Origin: Paraconiothyrium sp. Pb-2020
Lineage: Eukaryota; Ascomycota; Dothideomycetes; Pleosporales; Didymosphaeriaceae
Length of the DNA: 64,000 nucleotides
Assembly (NCBI GenBank): GCA_022419385.1
Contig: JAJUBI010000001.1
Coordinates: 4,960,001-5,024,000, forward strand
Direction of reading: 5' to 3'
In this document: positions 32,392 to 43,549 of the stretch, one piece after another
Position numbering within the stretch: the stretch's first letter is position 1
Layout: the number at the start of each line of letters is the position of its first letter
Translations under genes and position numbers: made by a program
Notes under the pieces: model-generated
What the model was told of the DNA's origin: nothing
Seen by the model: the letters and a program-made list of their open reading frames with translations, nothing else
Databases searched by the model: none

Positions 32392-33352
32392 CTACAAGCA
32401 CGAAAGGATAGGCTTCAACTTATCAAACACAACCTTCTGCCTCGCGGCATCTGCCGTCGTCTTGTCCGCCGCATCCCCAACACTAACACTAACAAAGCAC
32501 CCGCTCCTTAACTGACTTACATCCGCCTCCCACGGCAACCTCGTGCTCCCGCAAATTTCCGTATCGCGTGCACTCAGTAACCCCGTTGTCACACGCGTGG
32601 GGATGAACTTGAATTGCGAGGCGCTGTTGCACTTGCTGTCCGTGACCTCACCGAAGTTCACGTTCAGGAAGACGTCGTCGGGAAGGTAGGGCGTGCCCGA
32701 GTTAATTATAGTAGTGGTCAAGTTGAGAGCGAGGTCAGCGTAGACTTGGCTATGTATAGGAACAGGAGAGACGTTCCACGCCGTAGGATCCCCAGATTTT
32801 CCAGAGAAGGCGAGGGCGGGGATCTTCGCCGTGTGCGCTGCGTACACAGCAGCACCAATAGTGCCGGAGAAGAAGGCCTGGACATCGACATTGGAGCCGA
32901 CATTAGGTCCCGTGACGGCAAGCTGTGGCGACGCTCCGTTCCACAGCGCGGGTCCCGTCGTCGAGATGCCGCGCTTGATGCTGGTCACGGGATACGAGTT
33001 CACATAGTTGAGGCGCGGATCTGTGGCATTTGCACCTGTGGCCGGTGCATTGGCCGGGCAGGACGAGTACTGGCAGCCATCTGAGTCGACGGTCGTGGGT
33101 GTTGCGTCGGAAGAGCCTAATAACAGCACTGAGTTTTGGAACATAGATGACGGCGGTGGAAGGGGTTTTCGCACCAGTGCCTGATTGGTTTATAGCTGGC
33201 GCCGAGAGCACAACTTGGTTACCTGCAGCTGCTAAGCTATTGAAGAGGCTTCGCGCGTTGATTTCGGCCCATCCGTCATCGTTGGACTGGACGATGCGGA
33301 TGCCGCTCGCGAGAGGAGCGGCGGCGGCGGCAAGGAGCAACGCGGAGCGCAT
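32392..33352 (-). CDS. Secreted SurE-type phosphatase
   Basis: Exons 33352-33175 and 33116-32392 with a 58-bp intron (GTGCGA..TTAG) give 300 residues. The N-terminus (MRSALLLAAAAAPLASG) is a signal peptide. IRIVQSNDDGWAE carries the Asp-Asp metal site of SurE (usually NDDG), and VVLSAPAINQSGTGSSD provides the Asn/Ser metal-site loop. Later SurE features include a GPNVGSN motif, an AAVYAAHTAKIPALAFSG core and FLNVNFGEV. SurE proteins are metal-dependent nucleotidases or acid phosphatases; secreted fungal members are annotated as acid phosphatases. Several Cys and N-x-S/T sites fit secretion. The intron was chosen because it joins both parts exactly at the conserved SGTGSSDA sequence. Confidence 0.9.
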
Positions 33353-33885
33353 TCTGCAATGGAACAGCAAACGAAGGGCTAGCGAGGGTGGCGGAAACGA
33401 GAGGCTGCAGCAAGGTCCCTGATCTCTTACTTGGGATGCAAGGCTTGTATATATGGTGTTTTGTCTGGCGCGTGGGCTTGCCACAACGAGCGCTCAGCCG
33501 CCGACTAGCAGATGCCACGGCGGGAGCGAGACGAGATGTTTCTGATGTCCGCACATCCCAGGGGTATGATTGCGTACAACGACATTGCAGTGGCTGCGAA
33601 GGGGTGTTTCTCCGCCGCGACGGGGCACTGCGCCGCTGTGAATGGGCGAAGTTGTTTATGCGGGATGGCTTGGCAGGGGTGCCCGGGTCCGGCCCCTCTA
33701 CCTAGGTATCATCGCTCACACGTGCTGATCGTCCGGCCTTTGAATCGATGTCTACTCAGCGACCGCCGCGCTATACATATTGTGCCATTTTGCCCCTGCC
33801 GCTCCCGTCCTGTGCCCAGCCTTGTCGTTCTGCGGCTTTCACCGCGCACGAGCAGCTGGGACCATTTCAGACGAGAGCACGATGC
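33353..33885. other. Intergenic, promoter of the SurE gene
   Basis: 530 bp between two minus-strand genes, containing the SurE promoter with one CACGTG at 33719-33724. No gene seen. Confidence 0.4.
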
Positions 33886-34899
33886 TCAATGCAACGTCCC
33901 ACCTCTCTGTAGCCCGATCATCGTCTGCTCGCCCACTTCGTCACCGAGCACGCCGGCCTTCTGAAGTATCCGCACTGTTTTCTGTATGACCGCATCGTCC
34001 ACACCCCTCACTTCGTGCGGAAATCGCACCGTCTTTAACCATTCCCGTGCATCTTCCTCCGAGTAGTCTAGCTTTGTACTAATGTACTCGACTGCCTCCT
34101 CTTGGTTTTTCTCGAAGTGCTCAACACCTTTATTGATCTTCTGCAGCGCATCTTCCAACTCCTCTTTGAGCACAGGGTGCGAAGCTTGATCATTTTGGGA
34201 CCAGTTCTTTGGATACAAAAGATCGTTCCTTGCCACAATCTTCCAAGATGACCACGGCGTATAAATCTCGCCAATGCGCTTGATCTCGCCGTTATCGTAG
34301 TACCGTTTCGAAGTGAAGTGCTCCCACATGAAGAAGTCCGCAGTCCCGTTGTTCACCCCTTCACGAAGGCTAAGAAATGTATTCAGTGGTTCGACAGGAA
34401 ACGGTGGGCCAGAAGCATGCGGGTCAAGCCAGCCCTGCTGGTCCGCGAGTACGAAGCTCATGACATAGCTGCCGCTTCCGATTCTTGATACGCCGACTTT
34501 CTTGCTTCTGAGGTCTCTGACACTGCTTAATTCGCTGCGCTTTGCTCCCGTAGAAATCGCCCAGCATAGCGGTGTCTCCACGTAGGTGCCCACCAGTTTG
34601 AACCCTGCGTCCTGCTTTGCCTCGTGTGCTTTGCCCAATGCAGCTACCCATCCTTCAGTAAGCCCAACCCCGACGTCTATCTCATCAGCTTGGAGCGCTG
34701 TGACCATGTGCCCCGTGCCAGAGGGGTATGGGAGTAGCCGCGCATCGAGACCGTAGTGCTTCTTCGCGAATTCGAGGGGCGTGGAGAAGTGCTCCGGGAC
34801 GAAGCCTATTCGTAGAGGTGCCATTGTCGCTTGTTGTGTAGAAAAGCTTCGGGCCTGCCGGTATATGGGTGCAATAGTTCGTAGACGCGAGGTAAGCAT
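33886..34899 (-). CDS. Ca3427-like periplasmic-binding-protein-fold protein
   Basis: Single exon, 337 residues from ATG 34899 (a later ATG gives MAPLRIGFVPEH). The first 25 residues (MLTSRLRTIAPIYRQARSFS) look like a mitochondrial presequence. LRIGFVPEHFSTPLEFAKKHYGL begins a type-II substrate-binding-protein fold; GTGHMVTALQADEIDVGVGLTEGW and KVGVSRIGSGSYVMSFVLADQQGW are typical of this family, related to the Candida Ca3427 protein and to NMT1/THI5-like folds. These eukaryotic members are not part of ABC importers, and their ligand is not established. It faces the FMO gene across a 400-bp shared promoter. Whether it binds a thiamine precursor or another small molecule cannot be told. Confidence 0.8.
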   Translation of the reverse strand: MLTSRLRTIAPIYRQARSFSTQQATMAPLRIGFVPEHFSTPLEFAKKHYGLDARLLPYPSGTGHMVTALQADEIDVGVGLTEGWVAALGKAHEAKQDAGFKLVGTYVETPLCWAISTGAKRSELSSVRDLRSKKVGVSRIGSGSYVMSFVLADQQGWLDPHASGPPFPVEPLNTFLSLREGVNNGTADFFMWEHFTSKRYYDNGEIKRIGEIYTPWSSWKIVARNDLLYPKNWSQNDQASHPVLKEELEDALQKINKGVEHFEKNQEEAVEYISTKLDYSEEDAREWLKTVRFPHEVRGVDDAVIQKTVRILQKAGVLGDEVGEQTMIGLQRGGTLH

Positions 34900-35299
34900 C
34901 GCTCGCGTGGTGCGTGGAGTGGAACTAGACGGGTTGTAGTGAAGCACGATCAAGACACCTCAATCCTAGAGTAAGAAGTTACGGAAGATGTGAATATCTG
35001 ATCCGGAGGTCGCATACACCAAAGAGAAGAGGGTGAGCTTCGTAGCCAGTGAATGTATGGATGTTCGTTTGGCGCATCGGTCCACTTCGGGTCCTCGAGT
35101 TCGTCATCGCGTCATTTCACGCTAAACAAGCCACAGGTGTGGCGCACTCATCATCCGATCTTCGCACGCACAATTCGCTCTTGTTAGCATTCCATACAGA
35201 ATATAGTCTTGCTCATGTGCAGCTTCACGTCTGTACTGTGAATATCAGCTTTAGTACACCTTCGTCTTGACGTGAGACCCCTCCAAGAAATGCAACATC
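34900..35299. promoter_or_regulatory. Shared divergent promoter, Ca3427-like protein and FMO
   Basis: 400 bp between two divergent start codons. No specific factor site identified. Confidence 0.45.
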
Positions 35300-36856
35300 A
35301 TGGGTTCAATAGCTGCTGAACAGATACCGATAAGAGCTCGTACTATTGCCATAGTGGGAGCAGGCCCTTCAGGACTTGTCGCGGCAAAGTAAGCTTTCTT
35401 GTAAACAGCATTCCTCAACCAGACTTAATAAGGTAGATATCTTCGAGCAGAGAATGCCTTCCATAAAATTGTCATCTTGGAGCAGCGAAGCAGCCCAGGC
35501 GGGATATGGAATTACACTGGTAATCTGAGAGATGAAGACCTTTTCACAGTACCTCAGACCAATCCACGAGGACGGAACCAAGATCCGACATGGCTTGAAA
35601 CTTGCAACCCTCGGACTGAAGTAAAAAGTGGCGTGCAGAAAAAACCGTCCTTCCTATCACCCATCTACGATAGATTGGAGACCAATATACCACGCGGCTT
35701 GATGGGCTTCAAAGACCTGGACTGGTCACAAGATATTCAACTCTTCCCAAAACATGAGACAGTACTCCAGTACATTCGAGAATACGGGAACGATGTACAG
35801 GACCTCGTGCGTTACAACACGCAAGTCCTTAACGTTGAACCGGTAGAAGAACAGGCTAATACAGGGTGGAAAGTGCAAACACGAGATCTGCGCCTCAACT
35901 CCCAGCAAGAAGAAGAATACGACGCCGTCATCGTGGCCAACGGCCACTTCATTGTTCCTTACCTTCCGGATATACCAGGCATTAAAGAGTGGAATGCGAG
36001 GTATCCAGGCATAATATCGCACGCAAAGTACTACCGCAATCCCGAAGAATTTAAGGACAAGAAAGTCGTAGTAGTTGGCAACTCAGCCTCCGGCAGTGAC
36101 ATATCCACCCAAATCGCCCAGTACTCTTCAAATCCGCTCCTCTGGTCCAGCAAATCCGTCTCAATGTTCAAAGTCGGGACCTCTCCTGTCAAACAGGAAC
36201 TCCCACCCATTTCCAAGTTTCACATCTCCACGCGCAGCGTAGAATTCGAAGACGGCACAATTGAGAGGGATATCGACGCCATCGTCTTCGCAACAGGGTA
36301 CTTCTACTCGCTCCCCTTTCTTGAAAACGTCGAGCCCAGAATGATTGAAGATGGAAGCCACGTCCAACATACGTACCAACACCTTTTCTACACGCCTCGC
36401 CCCACGCTTTCCTTCCTCGCACTCCCCCAGCGTGTAATACCCTTTCCCCTTGCAGAAGCGCAAGCCGCCGTCCTGGCACGCGTGTATTCCGGCCGTCTCT
36501 CCCTGCCTGCCCTATCCACCATGGAACATTGGGAACGAATCACGATAGAGGAGATGGGCGATGGACGCAACTTCCATCTCCTCCCGTTCCCAAAAGACGG
36601 CAATTATATCAACGAAATGTCGCACTGGGCGCTGAGCGCTGAGCCGAGAGAAGGTTTGGAGAATGACGGCAAGGGGAAGATGCCGCCGGTGTGGGGAGCG
36701 TGGGAGTTCTGGTGTAGAGAGCAGTTCCCAAAGATAAAGGCTGCATTTGGAGCGCTAGGGGAGAAGAGATTTGGGGTGAGGCCGCTAGAAGAGGTGGGGT
36801 TCGATTACGAAGAGCACTTGAGGAGTCGGGAAGAGGAAGAGAAGAAGTTAATATAG
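35300..36856 (+). CDS. Flavin-containing monooxygenase
   Basis: Exons 35300-35388 and 35437-36856 with a 48-bp intron give 502 residues. TIAIVGAGPSGLVAAKYL near residue 15 is the FAD-binding Rossmann motif; ILEQRSSPGGIWNYTG follows. VANGHFIVPYLPDIPG near 170, then YPGIISHAKYYRNP (the FMO-type F/Y-x-G-x-x-x-H signature), and KKVVVVGNSASGSDIS for NADPH binding near 215 complete the pattern; IVFATGYFYSLPF is the late ATG motif. Such enzymes oxygenate soft nucleophiles (N, S) or act as Baeyer-Villiger enzymes. The downstream NRPS-like and chloroperoxidase-type genes suggest a tailoring role, which is inference. No membrane anchor or signal peptide seen. Confidence 0.93.
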
Positions 36857-37250
36857 AGGTTGAAATCAAAACATCACCACTGTTGACCACGGATCACTCC
36901 AAGATGTAGAATCTGTGAGTAGATGGAATCTTTGTGGATTGTGGGAGATTTGTGATGTCAGAAGAATGAATAGCATAGCCCGAATTTTCACACATTGCTG
37001 AAGATGAGGAATGTTATGTTTTGTTTTCAATAGTGAAGTATCGTTATTATGATACTATTGGAGTCAAACCCAAGTACCTTTAACATACACCCGCTTGACG
37101 TACCGTCATTGATGGAAGTCACTCTAAAACTTGTGACTCCTTTCACCGCTCGCATTGATGGAGTATCAAGCATTGACTTGCCTACATTACATATAATCCA
37201 CAAGCGGCACCCATAGCCATCGTTCTTCTAGTAAAATACCACAACCCATA
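36857..37250. other. Intergenic
   Basis: About 390 bp, slightly AT-rich, between two plus-strand genes. Nothing recognised. Confidence 0.4.
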
Positions 37251-37865
37251 ATGTGCTCCCGCGAAAGCAAATACCAAGGCTCCATCTTCGACCCCACCAT
37301 CTCCGTCCTCACTACCCTCATTACCGCGAACCAGACACTTAGCTCTAACGTTGAAATCAGTATCACCCGCCTGCGTAGTCTCATCCCCGTACTACACACT
37401 GCCCCACTCTACTCCGCCACCGGGGAAGCCACTTGCATCGAGGCCGTCGCCATAATCGAAACCGCTCTCGCGAGTATAAATCAATACACTGCATTGTACG
37501 CCCCACTCTTCGATGCATCTGACCCTATCACTATGCTGCGGCAGACAGGCGTTGTGTTTGCAGGAGATGTAAGTGACGGTGTTGAAGTGACAGCAGCAGA
37601 TGAGGCGAACATAAGGAAGGTCATCTCGACAATGAAGGCGGTGGTGGAATACCATGAGGACCGGATCAGGGGTTTGGAAAGTTTGTTTAGGGATAGGTTG
37701 GACTGGATACAGCTGCAGAGGCGTCTGGAGAGAGAGAAGGATGAGATTTTATTGGCTGGAATCGGGGAAAGGAGGGTGTTAGGGAGAGAGGAGATTGAGA
37801 ATATGTTGGACAGGAATGCGATCATGAAAACGCACGATAAGGCGGACGAGACGGAGATCAATTAG
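37251..37865 (+). CDS. Hypothetical protein, helical
   Basis: Single exon, 204 residues from a clear ATG. No signal peptide or membrane segment. The N-terminal half is mixed; residues 120-190 are strongly helical and charged (KAVVEYHEDRIRGLESLFRDRL, then a Glu/Lys/Arg run) and could form a coiled coil. I do not recognise a family. Intact reading frame and codon use like neighbouring genes support a real protein. It lies between the FMO and the convergent NRPS-like gene. Confidence 0.6.
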   Translation: MCSRESKYQGSIFDPTISVLTTLITANQTLSSNVEISITRLRSLIPVLHTAPLYSATGEATCIEAVAIIETALASINQYTALYAPLFDASDPITMLRQTGVVFAGDVSDGVEVTAADEANIRKVISTMKAVVEYHEDRIRGLESLFRDRLDWIQLQRRLEREKDEILLAGIGERRVLGREEIENMLDRNAIMKTHDKADETEIN

Positions 37866-38039
37866 TGCAGTGCGTATATGACGAAAGATTAGATTAATCC
37901 TATAGGATAAGAAGTATTGAAAAAAGAGTATATGGCACGATTAGCTGTCTCTCTCAGTCTTCTCCCCGGCCTGCTCTCCCACCTTCTCCTCGATCTTCCG
38001 TACCTCTCTCCTGAAGTCTCTCCCCAAACATCTCGTCAA

Positions 38040-38440
38040 CTTGCTCCTCGCCCTTCTACTCGCCCTTCTCCTCGCCCTTCTTGTCAACTTTCTCGTCAAC
38101 TTTCTTACCGCACTTCTCATCACCCTTCTCGTCAATCTTCTCAACAACCTCGTCACCACCCTTCTCGTCAATCTTCTCAACAATCTCGTCACCGCCTTTC
38201 TCGTGAGTCTTCTCGTCAACCTTCTTATCCCCCTTCTCATCCCCCTTCTCGTCAATCTTGTCAATCTTCTCGTCAACCTTCTCCTGAACCTTCTCGTGAA
38301 CCTTCTCGTTAACCTTTTCCTCAATCTTCTCGTCAATCTTCTCAATAACCTCGTTGCCATCCTTCTCGTCAGTCTTCTCACCAAGCCTCTCCTCACCCTT
38401 CTTATCGATCTTCTCGTCACCCTTCTCCTCCACCGTCTCC
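38040..38440 (-). repeat. Degenerate tandem repeat coding the acidic/basic tail
   Basis: On the minus strand the sequence is built from short units coding (I/V)DEK(G) and similar. It includes two adjacent 36-bp copies at 38125-38160 and 38161-38196 that differ at two positions and encode GGDEVVEKIDEK-like units. The plus strand shows repeated TTCTCGTCAA. The array lies inside the last exon of the NRPS-like gene. Confidence 0.85.
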
Positions 38441-41400
38441 AAAAACTCCCCGACAGGCTTCTCCCAGTTCCCCTCCTCCAACATCCACAAAACCGCCCTC
38501 TCCACGTCCTTGGTAAACCTCATCGTCTCCTCCGCACTATAATTCGCCACATCCCACCTCAAGCTAATACCAAACATAGTTGCCTTTGGCCCGCCCAATC
38601 CCGCTACGAATACCAAACCCAGCGCCGCGCGGATCGCAATCTGCGCGATGCGAATCCTTTCGTATTCGCCCAGCGCGCCAGGCACCCATGTAAGGAATTG
38701 CGTACGGTGTGTCTCGTACACGAGCTCACCTGCATTCTCGCCGGGGTGCAGCTCGTTGAGTCCGGCGATGATGCGGCGCCATGGGGCGTGCGAGTGCTTC
38801 GTGAGCTCGAATTGTTCCGCCTGGAGACGGTTCAGGAAGGCGAGGGCGGTCTCGGTGGGCTCGACGCCAATGACGTTGGTGACGGCGTTCATGGTTGGGC
38901 CTGCGACGTCGGAGGCGTCGAGGTCGGCGAGAGTAGAGCCATTGGGGCCAGGCAGGTGGCGGAGAGTGTCGGGCCAAAAGGGGAAGGACGATCGACAAGC
39001 TTCGTAGTTGCTGATGAGTGCGTGGGTGTGCTTTGTGCGTGCGATGTTGATGAGTGCCATGGCAGCTTTGAGGACAACGGATGCGGTGATGTGGGAGTGG
39101 TGGCGTTTTAGATTTAGAAGCGCTGGGGCGTCGAAGCCGTAGTCTATACCGTCGGGAGATGACTGAATCGCCTGGCGCGGGACGTGCGCGGGAGGATAGA
39201 GAGCCTTGCGGTGGAGATGGATGTTTGCGAGGCGCTTAACATGCCAATTTACCTCGAATGTGGCACGGGGCGAGTTGCGGAGCGAATGATACACGTCGGA
39301 CCATCTGGTTGATATCAGCGTAAGTCCTCACATTGTCGTTAATTTTTGTCTTACAGCTGATAAGGAACATGCGGGTGCAACGGTCGAGCTGGCTCAAGCA
39401 GAGCTCGATTGATATCTTCGAAGAGAAGACGCATTGATGAAGCATCATGGACAATATGATGAACTGGAATTCATTAGATGCTGCCCCCGCCACATTTGAA
39501 TATCTGGTCCCTTACCGTACATGACGAATCCGGCTGACTTGATGTCTTCAATGTCGTATATCAGAGCATGGAATAAGGGGCCAGGGAAGACCGAATGCTC
39601 TCTGTGAGGATAGTCGATAGCAATCTGTTGGAGTTCCGCAACATTGGCAACAGAACCCTTCTCGATCAAGACGTGGTCATAGAGCTTTTTTGTGGGCTTC
39701 ATTGTAACATATATGGGCGCTCCGCTGTCCCCGTGCACGTAGAAAGAAGTCCACAAATGATTGTTTGTCAGGGCGGCGGTCAAGGCAGTTTTAAGCTCCT
39801 ACGCAGTGTATTAGAGATGCTCATCTGACTACCAAGGCGCCCAGTCACCCACCTGCACCGTAGTACCATCAGCGACGATAGAAATGCCGAAGTTCCACGT
39901 GTTGATGAGCTTTTCGCGCTCCAGAACATCAATGAAATCGTTCATCTGGATGACAGATTCAACATCACCATCGAAGTCGAAACCCTCCTTCACTAGAGCT
40001 GCATTCGCTTTTTCCTTGAAGTTCTTGGCGTTGTTTTCTGTCCCAAGGACGATTTGGAGCTCCTCGAGAGTTCGCGCGTTCTCAAATGTCGGAAGCGGAG
40101 CAATTACCTGTTTTTGAGATTGTGAGACTTTGCATTCCAGTGCCTCTATCTGACTCTTCAGGTCCGCGTTTTGTGACATCTCAACCGCTGTCAACGTGAC
40201 ACCAAGCTCTTTGCGGTACAGTGCTCTGACGCGCATAATGGTGATTGAGTCTGCGTAGTTGAAGGTGGGGGTTTCTTTATCCAATTTTGATGGCTCAATA
40301 CCAGTAGCTCTCCACCACACGTGAAGCACTGTTTGCTCGACATCCTTGTCTTCGATAATTCCAGAGTCGCGTCGAGTGGAATCGTTGATGGCGCCATTAG
40401 TGTAGACAATGCTGTGAGGAGCGACATCACCATTATCTGAGCCGGTGACAGAATCATGCTTCATTTCATGCTTCATTTCATGGTTCTTTCGGTAGGCTGC
40501 GACAAGGATTCGAAGTGCGTTCTTTTGTACCTTTCCAGAGATAGTGCGCGGATAATCCTCTAGTCCAAGTTGGCCGAGGGTGATTACTTCGTCTGGTACG
40601 TGCAACATGCCCATATGATTCCGGACGGCTTCCTGGAGCTGGCCTGCCGGGTTATCGCCTGGCGGAAGAGTTCGCACCAAAGCTACAGGCACCTCGCCTG
40701 CGAATTGATCTGAAGCACCAATGACTTGTGCCTAGTAGCGGTCAGAAGATTGTTCGTGCTTTGAACCGGATAATTCCTCGTACCTCGACACCAGGGAATT
40801 GGTTGAGGACAACCTCGATTGCTGCAGGGGCGATATTCTCACCGCCTCTGATGATCATGTCTTTAAACCTAATGTCAATTAGCAACCCGCAAACCGGATA
40901 CTAAAGCATAGCGGAAGTGAAAATAACACAAAGGACCTACCTTCCCACCACCGACACACGGCCATCATCCCACATTATGCCGCTATCACCGGTCCTGTAC
41001 CACGTCAGGTCACCGTCTACAACGAATGAATCCTTCCCCACGTTATCACCAAGATAACCTGCTATCATTCCGGGTCCGCACTCGAGGATTTCGCCGGGCT
41101 GACCGCGAGGAAGTGGCTGTGTCGAATTTGGAGCGCAAATGCGGACACGTTGGCCTGGCACGGCATATCCGCACAGGACATCGTCTCCACGGATGAGCCG
41201 CTCCGGATCAGATGTCGGTGCATTCCAGACCGGGCTGCCTTCCGTAGTGCCATATCCAGTGGAAACACCTTGGGCGCCAAGATCACGGATCACAGACCGG
41301 ATGTTCTGCGGGGTGATAGAAGAACCCGCGAGACAGAGGTCCTTAAGATCAGGGAAAAGAAGCCCTGAGGGCTCGATCCATTCGAGAAGACTGTGGAGAG

Positions 41401-42322
41401 CAGTTGGCACGAGAGTGGCATGAGTGCATCGATGCGCTGCCAAAGCGTGTGCCATAGCAGCTGCTTCATAGGTAGCAGACGGGTAGACAACTGTGCCAGC
41501 ATTCATGAAGAAGTGAAGAACGAAGAAATAACCCATGGCATGGCTGTTCGGGAGGACTGAACAGAAAATGTCATTTGGAGACGCGCCTCCGATGCTCAGG
41601 ATCTTCGAGAAGGCGTTGAGAGTAAGATTCGTGTGCGGGCAACCCTTGGGCAGTGAAGTGGTCCCGCTAGTGAACAGTATCGTTACAGTGTCCTTGGGTT
41701 CCGCACTCTGCTCGGACTCAGGCGCGTTCCGATCAGCCTTTGCTCTTCTTCCAATCTCCAGCAGTTCAGAAATGCTAATCCAACCATCAGGGCTGATTTC
41801 CCCAGCTACAACCTTGATTACCTTCCGTGCTCCTGCATGCCACAGTTGGTCGAATGCAGCCGCGGACTCCAAGTCCTCCACAATCACGGCAGCAACGTCG
41901 GCAACGGTGAGCATGTGTCGTGTCTGGACGGTGTTTGTGAGGGTCCGTGAGCTGAGGGGCACGAAAGGACATGCAAGCTTGTGAGCAGCCCAGAAGGCCA
42001 TGGGGAACTCGATTCCGTTTCTCAGAATAGTAACGATTGAGCAGCCTGAGGAGAGGCCTTGAGCCTGTAGCCCAGCAGCCAAGTATTCGACAGTTGAGCT
42101 GAGCTGCGAGTACGACCATTGGAGGTGCTTCTCAAATCCTTCGAAGGCATATTGAGAGCTTTGTATGCCATACAGATTGGGAGACTGATGCAGACAAGCT
42201 ATTGCAAGTTTGTCGGGGTGACTTTGTGCTGCATTGGACAGCCGGGTCCATATCGGTGAAGGAGAGTCGGGCCAATCCCCGCCGAATGCTTCGCTGAGCG
42301 AAGACTCGCCGTTTGTGGTCAT
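38056..42322 (-). CDS. NRPS-like enzyme (adenylation-carrier-condensation) with Glu/Lys-rich repeat tail
   Basis: Six exons: 42322-40941, 40868-40784, 40731-39853, 39798-39516, 39463-39355 and 39304-38056; introns 50-72 bp; 1,328 residues. Adenylation domain: LFTSGTTSLPKGC (~220), GYGTTEGSP, TGDSGIMWDDGRVSVVGR, then FKDMIIRGGENIAP rebuilt across intron 1, and PRTISGKVQK. The carrier domain has the phosphopantetheine Ser in YADSITIM (~651). The condensation-like domain has HHIVHDA (~877), an intact HHxxxDx motif rebuilt across intron 4. The typical C-terminal SLR and DFGWG motifs are not evident. The family activates a carboxylic acid, holds it on the carrier, and condenses it with a nucleophile; the substrate is unknown. 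Residues ~1195-1328 are a DEK/EK-rich repeat tail not expected in the family. The frame ends at TAG 38058-38056, but 33 more sense codons of similar composition follow. Confidence 0.88.
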
Positions 42323-43549
42323 GTTGGAGTGAAGTTGGAAGATAGGATAGGGTCTGATGGATAGAATGTTTGGGTTCCGTAGGCCCACTTATCAAGTGCC
42401 GGAGTGGACTCTCCCTCGATTGTGTGCCCCTGCCTCGTTTGCGTCTGCTTACGCTCGGCCTGTCTAGCTGCATCATGATCGGCTAGAGGGATTCGGCGCT
42501 GGATCATGTATACGACTGGACGGTTCGGGCCCCATGGGTGCGTCCAGACGTGATCTACGCCAGATCATGCGCACTCTCGTTATAGGCTCCGAGCTTGTTG
42601 CCCCCTCATGCCGTACGCAGCATACTCACATGCTGAGCCATATGAGGCCAGGCAGTCTTCACGGCTCGGTCCCGGTCCAGGAGTCGCGGAGCAGAGAATC
42701 CCACGTTGAAGGATCAGCCCGGCGGCCCGGAGCGCTTGACAGGCGGCAGTCAAGAATTGGCAGGTGTCGAGGGCTTGGGAGAACATGTGGGTTCCTCCGG
42801 GCATCCCGTTTCCGCGTGTTACGTACATAGGTGAGGTTCCGGTGCAGTGTGGCCATGCGATTCGGCGGGACGAGTGTTAACCGCCATAGCCGTTCGTCTA
42901 GATAACGGCAGCGCGCCAGCCGCTGTACGCATCCAATAACGGATTCTGCTCATTTATTGGGGGGGCGCCCGCCAATGGCAGCGGCTTCGTGCCTTGCCGT
43001 CGCGGATATTAGAGCCCCAAGCGAGCGTCAAGCGGCGCCTGAGAGCCGCCCACACCGATCCAGGACGTCGCTTGTTCTGGTCGTCTTCATACACAGGCAC
43101 GATCACGACGACGCCGGCGTGTAGGAAAGAGGGGCACGTAGAGGCATCTGCGGTCGGATGCTGCCAGACGCTAGCGGGTATGCTGTGCAGTCACGGGTCA
43201 CAGGGATAGGCGCGGGCAGGATATCCTTGCTACGTCCTCCCCCCATGGCCACCCCTGCTCCAGAGCGCCGTCTACCCGCCCTGCCTCAGTGGCCAGAGCC
43301 CATCGATGTGCATGGAGGATCCGGGACTTGACTCATGATGCCTACGGGAGCAGCAAAGGCCAGCTAGGAGCGAACCGCAGACGCAATTCCAGAACAAGAA
43401 CGAGCACCGACACATCCTTGCGCAATATCCCCACCTCCCCACAACCTATCCGCGACGGTCCGCATCGCGCCCAGAGACTTCACACTTTGCAGAGGCCTAC
43501 CACGATTACCTGGCCCGCGCAAACCCATCCCCTCTTCCACGCAACCACG
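42323..43549. other. Intergenic upstream of the NRPS-like gene
   Basis: 1.2 kb with the NRPS-like promoter and the 3' flank of the peroxidase gene. Short GC-rich ORFs have no recognisable product. Confidence 0.45.

Noticed and set aside
37941..38420. Arg/Leu/Thr-rich 159-codon minus-strand frame over the repeat
   Set aside because: Out-of-frame reading of the same repeat; no start or domain.
38041..39111. Leu-rich 356-codon plus-strand open frame
   Set aside because: It is antisense to the well-supported NRPS-like last exon; its Leu/Val runs come from the complement of the DEK repeats.
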